A stretch of 64,000 nucleotides of DNA from Mansonella perstans (Eukaryota > Nematoda > Chromadorea > Rhabditida > Onchocercidae): assembly GCA_037074765.1 (NCBI GenBank), contig JBAMDO010000129.1, positions 1 through 64,000 on the forward strand. The letters run 5' to 3'. The notes under the pieces were generated by a model, which saw nothing but the letters and a program-made list of their open reading frames with translations, searched no databases and had not been told where the DNA came from. A program made the translations under genes and the position numbers. Shown piece by piece: positions 22,431 to 35,024 of this stretch (position 1 is the stretch's first letter; the number at the start of each line of letters is the position of its first letter).

Positions 22431-24067
22431 AATAAAAATTAATTAAAACGATAAAGCATGCAAACAATTACCATCACAGAGTTCTAATGTAACATATAAG
22501 TGCAATTTTTTTTTTTTTTTTTAACAGATTTCAAAATTTTAGCGAAAATTCGCCATAGCTTCATCAATGATCTGTTGTATGAATACACCATCATTTCATT
22601 ATTCACTAATCATTTGACTGAAATATTTCTAAAACACACTTGCGTATCACAATTTAAATAAATACAATTACACCGGGATAGTCGTAATGAAAAATAGTAA
22701 TGATGATAATGTAATAAAATAATAATGGTAACCAGGTAATGATGATCACATTGCTTAGAGAAATCTCCGATTTTATTAAGATCGAATTATCGAATACGGT
22801 AACTAAAATATTACGATAAAAACAAAAAACATTCCAATCTAAGATTTCAAACTTAAGATTTGGAGAATAATACAATTCATCAGGAATAATACTGTGACAC
22901 TGTGAAAAGATACATACAAAAATATAAAAATATTACTTATTTTAGTTACTTTAGCTTACTTTTTTTAATGTTAGAAAAAGAAACTGAAAATATTTTCATT
23001 CAGGAAATAACCTGAAAAAAGATTACTGTAAAATTTTTTGCTTTAAATTTATTTATTTCAATAAGGCACACAATCACATTTGAATACTCGTAATCATAGC
23101 AAACTATTCATTGAAAGTAATGCAATAGATATAAAGGAAAATTATTTCCAAACATATGTGTAGATGAAAAAAGTTGAAAAAAAAATACATACACATATAA
23201 ACGCATAGAAACTGAGGCAAATAACCAAAGGCTGAAATAATTTTGGTCAACAAAGTAAAAGATATGAAATTAGATGAAATAAATTCTCATCTAATTACAG
23301 AATTTTCATCTAATTAATTAGAAGCTATCAAATTTGCTGCCAATAATTTACAAACAGTTCGTCTCAAGTATTATAAAGCTTTTAGGGAATACTTTTTCTT
23401 TCTCAGCAATATCAGCATTACACTCAAATAATTGAATATGAAAATTCAAATTTAAGAAAATATACTGCTGATCTGATATCATGTAAAGTAGAAATATTCA
23501 CAGAATCATCATCTAAATGCATTATTCCTTATTCTTTACCTTATTTAATTATTCCTTACCTTACTTAATTAATAAGCGAAAAACGGTTTAAATGCGTTTT
23601 TAATAATTGTATGCATATACATTAGAATGTAGAAAAACTGAAAATGAATATTATCTACATAGATAAAGGAAGGACAGCAGGATAATTATTTATAGTAATT
23701 ATGAAAAAATACAATGAAACATTGGAAGGAATCGTTATGTTTACTTGCGCATATAATTGTGGAGTAGATGGATCTATTCTGAATACAATAATAGTTTTAA
23801 ATGGATAATCTGGACAAAGCATATCGAAAACACTTTTTCTAGACCAAAATATTTTGTTTTGTAGGCCAAATTTTCGGTTTTCTAATCGATTTAAGTACAA
23901 CAAATATAGCCAAACAGTCAGTGAACGGTAAGTTTAAATAGTTAAACATTTGTCATATGAATTCCGGAAAGAAAGCAAAATGCACCAACGTTCCAGGTAG
24001 AAAATATAATGAAGTTGAAGAATACTCAAATTTAATTCAAGTAGAACTCAGATTTTTAGAAAATTAA
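22431..24067. other. Intergenic region between WDR44 and MRPS14
   Basis: 1.6 kb separates two minus-strand genes. A minus-strand open frame at about 23655-23930 ends in a good GTAAAC donor but has no ATG or clear acceptor and no recognisable family, so it is not called. There is a poly-T run at about 22507-22521. Nothing else stands out. Confidence 0.5.
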
Positions 24068-27000
24068 TCAGGGGAAAAAATTCGATGAGCCGGCTTTGAT
24101 TTTTGTACGATTCACGAAAATACGTATTGAACCATTCATATCCGCTGAAATAATCACATCACCATGAATTTGCCTATCTGTTATATTTTTGCTTGATTTT
24201 GATTGTTCACTTCGATCATCACCGCTACGACGTTGTTCCAGAAGGTTTAGAAAGAGCTGTGGACGAGGTGCAAATATTGCAACAGTTACACATGCTGAGT
24301 GACCTAAGATTTAATCAATAATAATTACTCGGGTTAAACGAATTGATAAATACAGCATGAAAATTTGAATCATTCTGGTCATTTTGATCATTGTTAATAA
24401 GATGCCTATTATTACACGAAGGATGTACACAAATATACCTTCGATGAAGATGTGAAAGTTTTGTAAAAAAATTGCAGTCTCAAATCATCACTCATCCAAA
24501 TTCAACTCAAATCATCATTCATTCAAATTCAACTCAAATCATCAACTCAAATTCAACTCAAATCATCATTCATCAAATTCAACTCAAATCATCACTCATC
24601 CAAATTTATTTTAATTGCCAGTTTGTACTCGTATCTTTTCTCAAAATGTTGTTCAACGATTTCCAAAACTGTTGTAACTGTTATGACGTCTTCATGAGAA
24701 TTTTCAGAAAAACAAAATTCTCAAATATTAATAACCTCGTAAACGTTGCCATGAATCGTTGCGATCTTTGCGAACAGCTAATGAAGATGGTAAATCGGCA
24801 GTTGTCCAAATATAAATAAAACGATCTTCACTTCCACAAACAATATGTTTACCGTCAGGTGATAAAGAAGCTCGAATTTGACTTCTTTCATTTTGAGCAC
24901 CCTGCAAATGAAAAACTAAAAATTTATAAGGAAACAAGGTAAAAAGGAAGGGAATCTTCAAGTATACCTTAAATTTACAGGTAAGGGCCATATCACGTAA
25001 GTCATACATGCGAATACGTGAATCATTCGAAGTGACCAATAATTTATCTCCATGGACAGCTAGACCTGTCACCTGAAAAGACTAGTAATGCTTATACTTG
25101 AGTAACAAAAACATGTAACAAATGCAGAACTTAATCTACTACATTTACTTTTATTAAAAGATTAAAAAAAAATTGCGAAATATTTATAAAATTAATTACC
25201 TTATGACCTCTGGCATTTTTGCCTCGACTTGATCTAACATCAATAACAGTGTGATATTTAAGCTGATCTGTTGTATAGAAAAAACAACGACCATCGTATG
25301 TACCTACTACAGCAAATTTCCCATTTTTAGCGAAAGCGATAGCTGTTATAAATTTCACTTGTTCCACTTCATTCCATAAAGCTACTTTCTTGTCCGGTAT
25401 ATGCCATAGGCGAAGTTTACCATCTAATGAACCAGAAAGAAAATACCGATCATCCTCAAAAAAAAAAAAAAAACAATAATGTGGAAAGATAATTTTCAAC
25501 AAATGACATTTTAGGATTCTTTAAACTTTAAATTACAAAAATTTTCATATTTTTATTGAAAATATTCCACGAAAATATAAAAGCAGAAAAATCTGAACCT
25601 TTGGCATGAAGGCAATGCATGTAACAAAATCCATATGCTGAAAACAACAAAGACATTCGGGACGGGAAAGATGCCATAGTTTAACAGTACGATCCATTCC
25701 GGACGATAAAAGAAAGTAATTACGAGACCAAGATAAATCCAAGACGTCAGCAGTATGACTCCTATATGTACATAATGGTTTAGATGCCATTAAAGCAGTT
25801 GTTAGGGAGTTACTGTCATCATCATGTGATGTGGATGATCCAGCACTTTCGCCAAGCTGAAACACCTTTCCGATAAGAGAAACAATGCAAAGAAACAATT
25901 TCCCATTCATAAAAAAAAAAAAAAACTAGCTCAGCAAATATGTTTGAATATCAAAAAGCTAGGCAAGCTGTAATTTGAAATTTGCAAATTTAAAAGCAAA
26001 AATTCAGCATTCACTAATTATCAGTATCAGTGTTGCACTGATCATCTCACTAGTCAAATATGTATTATATTTTATTCTTCTTCAGTATTGTCCCCTACTT
26101 CTTAGAGTTTTCCACAGCTATTGATAAGATCTGTAACAAAAAAGTGAAATTGCCAGAAAAAGTAAGTTTGTTACTAAGTTTTATAACCAACAAAATTACT
26201 TAATCATGTAATTATTTAGAGATTTACCGTAGTACAGGAAGAGCGTGAATCATTTTCAATATCTTGCATCGGGTTTTGCGATATATTTTCGCCCGCATTC
26301 ATAGCAATTTTCTTCGAATGAGAATTGTAACGATCACGTAAGGCATTGAAATATGACAAATGATTGCGCAGCACCCAAACCCGTATTATGCTGTCTTGAC
26401 CAGCCGTAGCTAACAGACGTCCACATAATGAAAATTTCATGCACCATATAGCTCCCTGAAATTGACAGATTATAGATCCAGCTACCTATGGCTAACAGTA
26501 ACAAAAAGATATTCCTCTAATCCTTATTAATGTTTATCGATTTATATCTATACATTTAATGAATTGGACTTTTATGAATTCATAATTAGAGTTTCGTGAT
26601 TTCGCGATAAAATACATATAGGAAGCAAATATCTTTTTGTTACTGTTAATCCTTTATCCATTCTCATAATCAAGCAAATTACATCTTTAACTGAACCTTA
26701 AATATTTATTATTTCATAATCAGATTTAGGAATTCTAAATAAATGAAACAAATTGAAGCAATTAATATATTAATATATAGCAATTAATACAATTAATACA
26801 AAATAACATATATTTTCTTATTCGATAAAATTACATTAAAACAAAACCTATTTGGATGAATGAAAAATGACCAACCGTATGCTCGTTGTTTAGCTCTTGG
26901 TAACAACGTGTACCATCAAAATCAAATGGTCCTTTCTTCGAATTCCTTGGCCGTACAATAGGAGTACCCTCAGCTATGGTAGAATCTTCACGATCACTTT

Positions 27001-30000
27001 CAATACAACTTTCATCATCTTCTTTGGAGAATTTTGATGTTGAGCTGAATAATTTAGGCAATTTAGAACAAAAACATTACATCAAAATATTGCATAGGGA
27101 AATTTATTATGCAGCACTTTAAGAAAATCAATTACCCTGAAGATACGACATTTTTTGCCCGTAAAAAAGCACCACGAAATAGCTCAGATGCATAGGTCCC
27201 ATATCCCTTAACAAATCCCGCTGCTCGACTGAAACTGCTTGGCGATGGAGTTGTATGTGAACAAGGACCATCTTCCAACCTGCAATCAAACTAGAATACT
27301 TTATGTGCAAATGATTACCATAATTTTTTAAGTAAATGTTAGTTTAAATAATATTATTTTCACCATCGCAAACTTAGTATAAAAACTAACTCTCCGGAAG
27401 TGTGCTGGTGTCCTTTCATACTCATACGTCTTTCCACATCCCGAGTTATCGGGTCTGAATATTCGGTTTGAGTATTTTGTTGTGTGGCACTGTTATCCTT
27501 CGGAGAAACTTGTTCCGGTGATGCTTCCGAACGACCCGTATCCGCAAGATCCTTTGACGATGAATCTGAATCCTACAACAAAAGAGAACTTTCACAGAAC
27601 TTTTATTCCAATATAACTGAAAGAAGACAAAATACTCAAATTTAAAATAAAAATCAATAATTGTTTTCCGGAAGTTGTAAGCAATATAGAAAGACAGATA
27701 ACAGCATGAACCATTTTTGATCGATCTGTAGATATTGGAATTGCGGTTTGCAGTTTATTTAATTTGTCCTGAGAAGCATCATCCGTCAGCTTGCCGTCGT
27801 TTAAAATTGCTTTATTTGGAGAGGGAGCAGGAATTGAAGAATTAGTAGAAAATTCTTCGCCAACGGATGATAAACGACCGCTTGGTGTAACTCGCACAAG
27901 TGATTCCACTTCCTCTCTGAAATGGCCGAGAAGAATCACTAGAGAATTTTTTTTAGTCATACGAGACCAATGTGCTTAAATCATAAAATTACAAATAAAA
28001 GTATGGAAGTCCGCACAAAAAAAAATCTATGCATTTAATGAATATTCGATAGAATCATTGAAAATAATTTGATTGACTGCATTATCAGATCCCTGTGAAT
28101 TTGTGATCCATGCACATGAGACTCATCAGGCATAGTTCTACTTCATGTGTAGTTCCAACAATCTTGGATATTCCCAAATATCTTATTAATAAACTGGGTA
28201 ACCCCAACATAAATAAACTTCCAAGACATTGTTAGGAGTCAACAAACGTTTGAAAAATATCCATTATTGTCAAATCAGAAAGCGATCTTCGCAATCAATA
28301 GTAATAACTATGATTTATTACAACAAATCAAAACATACTTTAATTGTTCATTAAGTATTGAAGAAGTGATTTGATGAATAACGCCCTGTGCATCGCTGTT
28401 TCTTAAATCTTCTTCTCCTCCATCATATGATAAATACGGTGAACTGCGCGGAGAATCCGTAAAATATTCTCGTTTCAAAGAATTACTCTTATCATTACGT
28501 GGTGGAAATGGACCCGATTTCATGCTTTTTGCCAAACTCAATCCACGATCTAGTGAATTTGTTTTTGCATGTCCACGTAATCGGGCAAAACCGTCAGCCA
28601 ACAAAATAGCATCCTTCTTCAACGGTTTGTCTGGTTTAACGCTGTAAATTTTTATATTAAATCAGCTTCAATATGCTAGATCAGGATTTTGAAATAAAAT
28701 TTCCCAGTTAGGACTTCAGTCGAGATGACAGCGTTCCCAAATTCATAGTATGAAATATATTAAATCTTGAATTGACATTACAATGGTTAATAATAAAGAA
28801 CATTTGAAATCTTCAGTAAAGAACCCCCACTACACAAATGTTTCACAGAATTGTGGTTGGAAAACGAAACCATGTAAACACATACGATTGAAATGATGAA
28901 TGGCTTTCATCAGTCTTTGCTTCTTCCATTTCTTTCGTTGGTGATATCCTGGAAACTTTTCAAATAATTTAAAAATGAAACATAGGGAATTCAGGCAATT
29001 TCCTTTTCTTGAAGTTGAGCTGTAAGTAATACAGTAAAACTTAGAAAAGGTAGGAGAAAAATCCAACATACCTTTTTCCAAAAAGCGAATCTACCTGTTG
29101 AGGTGAAAGGGCATTAGGAAGTCTTCCACACAGATTTCTTGGTGGTAATGGTGGAGGAACACTGTGAGGAGGTGGGAGCTTTACACCAAAAGCAGTATTA
29201 TCGCATGATGTTGAAGATTTTGGAGAACAAGACGGTGATACTGATTCTACATTTCGCGATCCATTGTCATTATCGAAATTAGTCTTCTGTGAGAACGATT
29301 CTGTTCCGCTGAAAATTGTTATTTTAGCGAATTTCTATATCATACTTTAATACAGTTAGATTCGAACCCTTCCAAGAAAAAAAAAGAAAATGAATTCATG
29401 AAGAGCTGTGTTCGATTCTTTGCAAGAAAGTTACATAAGATCGAAAAAAAGATTCTTTTCGTATCCATTTCATATATTAATAACCTTACTTGCTTTGATT
29501 TTGATGATTTGAAAAAGCCTTCGTGCTAATTGTATCAGCTGGATACACTAATTTCATCTTTGTATAAGGAGCTTGTATGAGTAAATTGCGTCCCCAGGAT
29601 GCTAAAGATGCACTTTCGCTTGCTGAACCAGCATCATCATCGTAACCACTACCAATGGTATTCAACAGTGTATGTCCTGAACCAAATTCATTTGTCATTC
29701 GATTCCGTAAAGCATCTAAACGGCACCGACGATCAGCTGCTATATCATCCTAGAAAAAATGAGGGGATATAAACTAAGAGAAAAGATAACTAAAATTTAG
29801 AATATAAATCCCGTCAAGACAGAAAAAAATCAAATGAAATTTTGCTATGTGTAAATATACAAGGAATAATAAAATTAAAAAACAATAAATATTTATTTAT
29901 TGTTTTTTAATATATTTTCAATCACTGAATTAATGTTGACAAAAATTTTACATAGCCTTTTTTGCCTAATGGTGCATAAAAAATTTCATTCACCTAACGG

Positions 30001-30420
30001 ATATCTGACACTTATGTCTACGAAGTAAATTATCATGACGTATCTGACGTATTTTGAGCATCTTATTGATTATAGCTACTTAAGCTTTTGAATAATAAAT
30101 GTAGTGTAATGAATAATAAATGTAGTGTAAAATGATGATCCATTTACTTTCCATGATGATGAAGAAGTAGGTGAAGTTGAGATATTTCCAGATGATGATG
30201 ATGGTGGTGATAATTGCTTGCCGTAAAAGGCCGTATCACTTATTTCACTTTTGATAAGTAAGGCATCACGTCGTAACGTTTGCTGATTGCTGTCGCATCC
30301 AGTATCAGTTATCAATGTAGGACGATTGGGAAGTGGTAGTAATTCATCTTGAGCATCTTCGAATTCTTCACTGTTTGTCGTAGACGACGTCGCGTTTTCC
30401 TCCACTTCCGCAAATGACAT
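24068..30420 (-). CDS. sym-4: WDR44 / SYM-4-like WD40 protein (Rab11-binding family)
   Basis: Fifteen exons join in frame: 30420-30148, 29749-29490, 29308-29072, 28948-28886, 28641-28339, 27916-27712, 27572-27391, 27279-27136, 27044-26876, 26455-26228, 25856-25599, 25454-25200, 25072-24968, 24901-24736 and 24303-24068, giving 1,027 residues (human WDR44 913). The N-terminal 600 residues are Ser/Asp-rich and probably disordered, starting MSFAEVEEN with EEFEDAQDE. A proline-rich stretch (LPPPHSVPPPLPPRN) lies near residue 225. GPFDFDG introduces the WD40 propeller from about residue 613: WCMKFSLCGRLLATAGQDS, SSGMDRTVKLWHL, DDRYFLSGSLDGKLRLW, VVGTYDGRCFFY, LLVTSNDSRIRMYDL, VCGSEDRFIYIW and the last blade IISADMNGSIRIF. 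WDR44 binds active Rab11 and works in recycling-endosome traffic. C. elegans sym-4 was named from a synthetic defect with mec-8. Exon 6 could end nine bases further downstream, at 27703. An ACAG 7 nt before the ATG may be a trans-splice acceptor. Confidence 0.95.
24479..24607. repeat. Minisatellite in WDR44 intron 14
   Basis: About five imperfect copies of a 20-30 bp unit built on CAAATTCAACTCAAATCATC with CATTCAT or CACTCATC variants. It creates a repetitive plus-strand open frame (NSTQIIIHSNSTQII) that is not a gene. Confidence 0.85.
26493..26648. mobile_element. MITE candidate with 21-bp perfect terminal inverted repeats
   Basis: 26493-26513 (TAACAGTAACAAAAAGATAT plus T) is the exact reverse complement of 26628-26648. 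The enclosed 114 bp has no coding capacity. The element sits in WDR44 intron 9. If the outer TA pairs are target-site copies, the ends (ACAG...CTGT) would suit a Tc1/mariner-type element. Superfamily assignment is tentative and no second copy was spotted in the window. Confidence 0.65.
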
Positions 30421-32313
30421 TCATATACTGTAGTGAAGTGATATTTATTGCAGCTGATCAGTGATTGTTATTTACTCATAAATCGACCAGTTTTTAAATA
30501 AACTCTAAGATTCACTGAAATTTTCTGGATACATATGCAGTGTAGAAATATTACAACTTGATATTCCTTCCTAAGCTTTACGGCATAAGCCTTACTCCAT
30601 CATATCATCATTTGTTCACCATAAATCCCTTTTTTTGAACTTTGTTAATTTCAGTTATTTACAAATAAATTCCAATCCCATACAAATAAACGCAACTTTT
30701 TCTGAACAAAACAGACTCAATGTCTTGGCCAGGAATATCCGGAATTCATCCAAAAATATTCGGAATCTTCTTAAAAAATGCTACAATCGAAAAAACCGAA
30801 TGCCGAAAGCGGAAAACACCATGACTAAGATCCAAAAACAAACATCACCTATGCAAATCTTCGTCTCAATTGTATACGCCATATAGTTTTACTTATTTCA
30901 ATGTATGTACTATATAGTTTCACATACCCGTAAAAGTTACGGGTATGTGTAATGTAATTCTTTGGTACTATTCGTTTTTCCCTTTACATTACTTTTTTTT
31001 TAGATTAACAGAAGTACTTAATGGAAAATTCTAAGTTCGAAAATTGTAGGATAGATTTGGGAATTTGGTGAAGATAATGATAATAATGTAAGGAAATAGG
31101 TAATATTGCGAGATATCATATTCAAATGACATTTTTTAGAAATATTTGGAACTTATCAAATTTGAAATTAGCTCACCCTTCTCTCCATATAACCGGTGAT
31201 CATATTGTTATTGCATGGAAAATAATTCAACATGTAATAGATGGGAAATATTGGAAAATTCGAGTTTCAAATTTCCAAAAAGCATTTCAAGCAACCCACA
31301 CATCCTGACAGTTTCTTCCTCAAGTAGTATGAGCATGCAACAACAACATAGTACTAATGATATTTTTGCGCAAACAAAAAATCAATTTTTGATCTTTGAC
31401 TTTCAAGCAAAGCAGATTTCTAGTTGTGCTCCGCAAACTTCCAATTGATATTTCACTCTCCTTCTCTTCCTTTCTGTAGGTAAATTTAAATATAGATAAC
31501 TATAGGTGAACTAATATAGACAAATATAAGCAATTTTTCCATAGGTAAATTTAAAAATTTATTTCCACACCTTCCTTTTTTCACATTTGCTTCACTAAAT
31601 TTCAGGAGCATTTTAAAGTGAGATGTTACAACAGAAATTGTTTTTTGTGGCCATCATTAAAATCAGATGCGCCATACTTTAATCAATTTACATATTACAG
31701 TATGTGTTCGAATTAAACAAATTACAAGAAGTATTGGGTTACGGTAGTTATACTTTATATAGTATGTAGTATAAACTTTGACTTAAAAATAAATATATTG
31801 CCAATGGACTTATACAGAGGTCTTTTTTTTTTCGATTGCAAATGAAACTTTCTTTAAACAAGAAAACATTAGGAAAATATCTCAATAATAAAATATCAAG
31901 GTTACAGATTACGGTTTATAGCAAAGAATATGAAAAGGGATATATGCAAATATGTTTCCATATAATTATATGGAAATTGCAAGATCGAAAAGAACCATAA
32001 AATATGAGCTGGTTTCATCAATTGATGTCGTCAGTGTCATTGATGTCATCAATGAGATGATCCATAAAGCTGTATCAGCTGTATTATTGTCGATGTCATC
32101 AAGATTGATCTTTGATGAAGATTATTTTAAAAAGAGATACAGAATGTTTAAAAAGAAATTTATCCTACGACATATACTGGAAAAAGCCTATCATCCTAAA
32201 CTATATATAAAATCTATGCGGCAAAAAGAGAAATACTTCGTTGAAATACGTACTATGCTGAAATACTTGAAATAACTTGTATTCAGTAGTAAGTATAATA
32301 GCTACTGAAGCCC
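30421..32313. other. Intergenic region upstream of WDR44
   Basis: 1.9 kb between the WDR44 start and the IDH3 beta stop, both on the minus strand. Several plus-strand ORFs of 60-107 codons exist (the longest at 31952-32275) but none has recognisable similarity or splice context. It contains the perfect hairpin at 30921-30949 and presumably the WDR44 promoter. Confidence 0.5.
30921..30949. other. Perfect 13-bp stem hairpin
   Basis: CACATACCCGTAA (30921-30933), a 3-base loop and TTACGGGTATGTG (30937-30949) form a perfect inverted repeat. Its GC content stands out from the surrounding AT-rich DNA. The role is unknown. It lies about 500 bp upstream of the WDR44 start. Confidence 0.7.
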
Positions 32314-35024
32314 TCATAAAGTGTATTTCTGAATTACAGCATCCGTGAATTCCAACGTTGATGAGCAACCGCCAAGATCGCGAGTTCTTACTTTACCCTC
32401 GGCAATAACAGCTTCAGTAGCTGATCGGAGAGCAGTACTGTACTTTTGCAGTCGTAAATGTTGTAACAAATCCGCACAAGATAAAATCATTGCAGTTGGA
32501 TTTGCGATTTGTCTGAAAAAATGCAACAGATCAGCAAAAGAGATAAAAGTAATACAGGGAAATACAAAGGAAATCCAGTAAGAAATGCCAGAAATCCTAA
32601 AAACAAGAATTGCTGAAAAGATAACATGTATTGAAAAATTGAGAAAAAACAACTATCGTTTTAAACAGAACAAAAAACTTGGAAAGCTCAGAAATATAAG
32701 CATACTTTCCAAATGCCTCTTGATAGGTGTGCCGAGCACCTGGTTCAAAAATTACTACATCCGATCCGACTGAACGCGCTGCAACAACTCCAGCACCTCC
32801 TACTAAACCAGCTCCCAAATTACCAACAATATTACCATAAAGATTAGGCATAACCATTACATCAAACTGTTCCGGTCGTGCTACCATTTGCATACAACAG
32901 TTATCGATAATCATCGACTCAAACTTAATATTTGGATATAATTTTGAAACCTAAAAACAAATTGCTATAAAATTTGATATCATTTAAAAAACAGTATCAT
33001 GAGCATTTGAAAATAATTAAATTCATGACAAAAATATTACAACCAACAACTCTGTTTGAAAAGTTGCAGTAAATAAAAAGAAATGATTAATCTGTGAGGT
33101 TTTAAGTTTATTTTAAATTTATTTAGTAAAGAAAAAGTTCGATTTTTGAACTAATTAAAGTTTTAACAATTCCTAATATGATAAATATATTAAAGTATAG
33201 CCCATATGGTGAACATATTATTTTCCTTGAAGTAGGCCATAAAATTGCTGAAGCAAAAAGTATATTGCCAAGGAATTTGAACTCTTAACTACAACATTCA
33301 ATTACTTTTAGTATTAGCTCTAAGAAATATGGAAAGAATATGTGTTTCAATTCATGGCTCTTTACGAAGTAGATTAAATTTAGCAACTAATTTCTAAATT
33401 AATAAACTAACTTCTTCACAAGTTCGCAAAAACAATCCATCACCCAATTTCATAATATTTGCTTTATGAATAGCCATAACTTTTTGGCGACCAAATTTCG
33501 TAGCATAATCAAAAGCAAATTTCGCTATTCGATATGATTTCTCTGTTGTGGTAATTTTAAGACATTCAACAACACCAGGTACTGGCTGATGTTCCAGCGA
33601 TGAATATTCTCCTTCTGTTTGCTCACGAATAACAATGAAGTCCAAATTTTTTTTATGTCGTGTTTTGATTCCATTTAAACTCTGAAAAATTTAAAAAAAA
33701 AAGACATATATAAATGCAAAAGATCAAAAATTCGAAATTAAAATCTAAATTAACTTAAATGCATGAAAAGACGTTTTATGCGATACTTATTTATTAAGAA
33801 AAGTGATCAATAAAGAAGTTAATTATTGTATCAATAATCAAATAATAAGGCAATGAACAGAAAAAGCACACAATGAATTGATATTAGTTATGATAAATTC
33901 TCGTGAACGATATTTGCAGTAAACCAATCACACAAATGAATGATATGACAGAAGTTAAATAAGACTTCAAGATTAAAACTAAAATCTGACGCTTTTAAAT
34001 GAAGTATTTAAAATGTATACCAACTTTAATATTCGAAACACTGGCAAAAAGGTCAAGACCTTTTTTCAGTCCTCGATTGATATCTTCTCCATCGGGATCT
34101 CTAGCTGCCGTATCTGCTTCCTTAATTGCACCTTTCAGCGCAACGTTATTATTTTTCTTAACGATTTTAATGACATCCTCCAGTTTTGCCGAACGGGAAT
34201 GGTCAATTTCACTGTAAAAAAAAGCACCTGCTAATACTACTTCTGCATCTCTACATTATCCAAAGTACGTTTTCTAAAAAACGAATATCGACATTAGCCG
34301 TTAATTACTCGGTTTAACTTAATCATTAATTAAATAATGCCAGGCTTTCTATATCTTCTAGTTGAATATGGTTATGTTGAGAGCGACATCAAATTGACAT
34401 CAAGCTAGTTTTATTTAAATCGATGATAAGTAATTGAAAAATTGGTCTAGATTAATTAAAACCAATTAAGAAACTCTATTAACATTAGCTTCAATAATTT
34501 TCTAATTAATTCAAATGAAAATAATACCTCAAAAAAACTTCTTCAAACTCTAATGGAATTCCTGTGCTTTGTACGATTTTCTGTACTGCATGCATAAGTT
34601 CTGGACCAACCCCATCACCTGGTATTACTGTTACTTTCATCTTTTGTTGTGGTCGAATTTCACAACTCTGAAAGAAATCAGTTTAAAAAAAATTATTAAT
34701 TAAGATAGTAAAGAAAGCACTACAGCTCAACAACTATTCGATGTAGCGTAATGGCTAGAAAGTTGCTGGATAGAGAAAGAGGAAAAAAAACGGAGAAATC
34801 CCGATTTCCTGAAAGAAATTTCGATCCATTCGGTAAAAATTCCAACTTCCCGATTTTCCGAGAGAAATTCCAATTCTTCCGATAAAAGCAAAATGAATGT
34901 TTAAGAAAAAAAAAAAAGGACAAAAGCATAAAGAGATAACAACCGAAACAATTCCTCGTCCAGAACCATATCTCTTCAATGTTTGCACCAATAAAAGTCG
35001 TTGTTGATTGATAACTGATAACAT
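32314..35024 (-). CDS. idhb-1: NAD-dependent isocitrate dehydrogenase, beta subunit
   Basis: Six exons (35024-34944, 34667-34528, 34211-34025, 33681-33412, 32950-32706 and 32512-32314) encode 373 residues (human IDH3B 385). Residues 1-27 look like a mitochondrial presequence ([19 protein letters not shown]). The dimer-fold core follows with [116 protein letters not shown] and [10 protein letters not shown]. The SLEH and VVECLKI..T segments match beta better than alpha or gamma, which is why beta is called; gamma is the alternative. In animals the enzyme is an allosteric complex oxidising isocitrate to 2-oxoglutarate in the TCA cycle, with alpha carrying the main catalysis. A TTTTCCAG|GTTATCAG precedes the ATG, suggesting trans-splicing. 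SPRYD7 lies 918 bp upstream on the same strand. Confidence 0.94.

Noticed and set aside
23655..23930. Minus-strand open frame with a good donor between WDR44 and MRPS14
   Set aside because: No ATG, no acceptor and no matching downstream exon; MRPS14 exon 1 is explained without it.
24472..24819. 115-codon plus-strand ORF (NSTQII repeats)
   Set aside because: It is a minisatellite plus the antisense of WDR44 exon 14.
29355..29372. tRNA B-box-like GATTCGAACCC (reverse strand)
   Set aside because: Flanking bases do not form a T stem or acceptor stem, and it lies in a WDR44 intron next to a poly-A run.
31952..32275. 107-codon plus-strand ORF between WDR44 and IDH3 beta
   Set aside because: It has internal short repeats (GATGTCATCAA-like), no similarity and no start context; a chance ORF is more likely.
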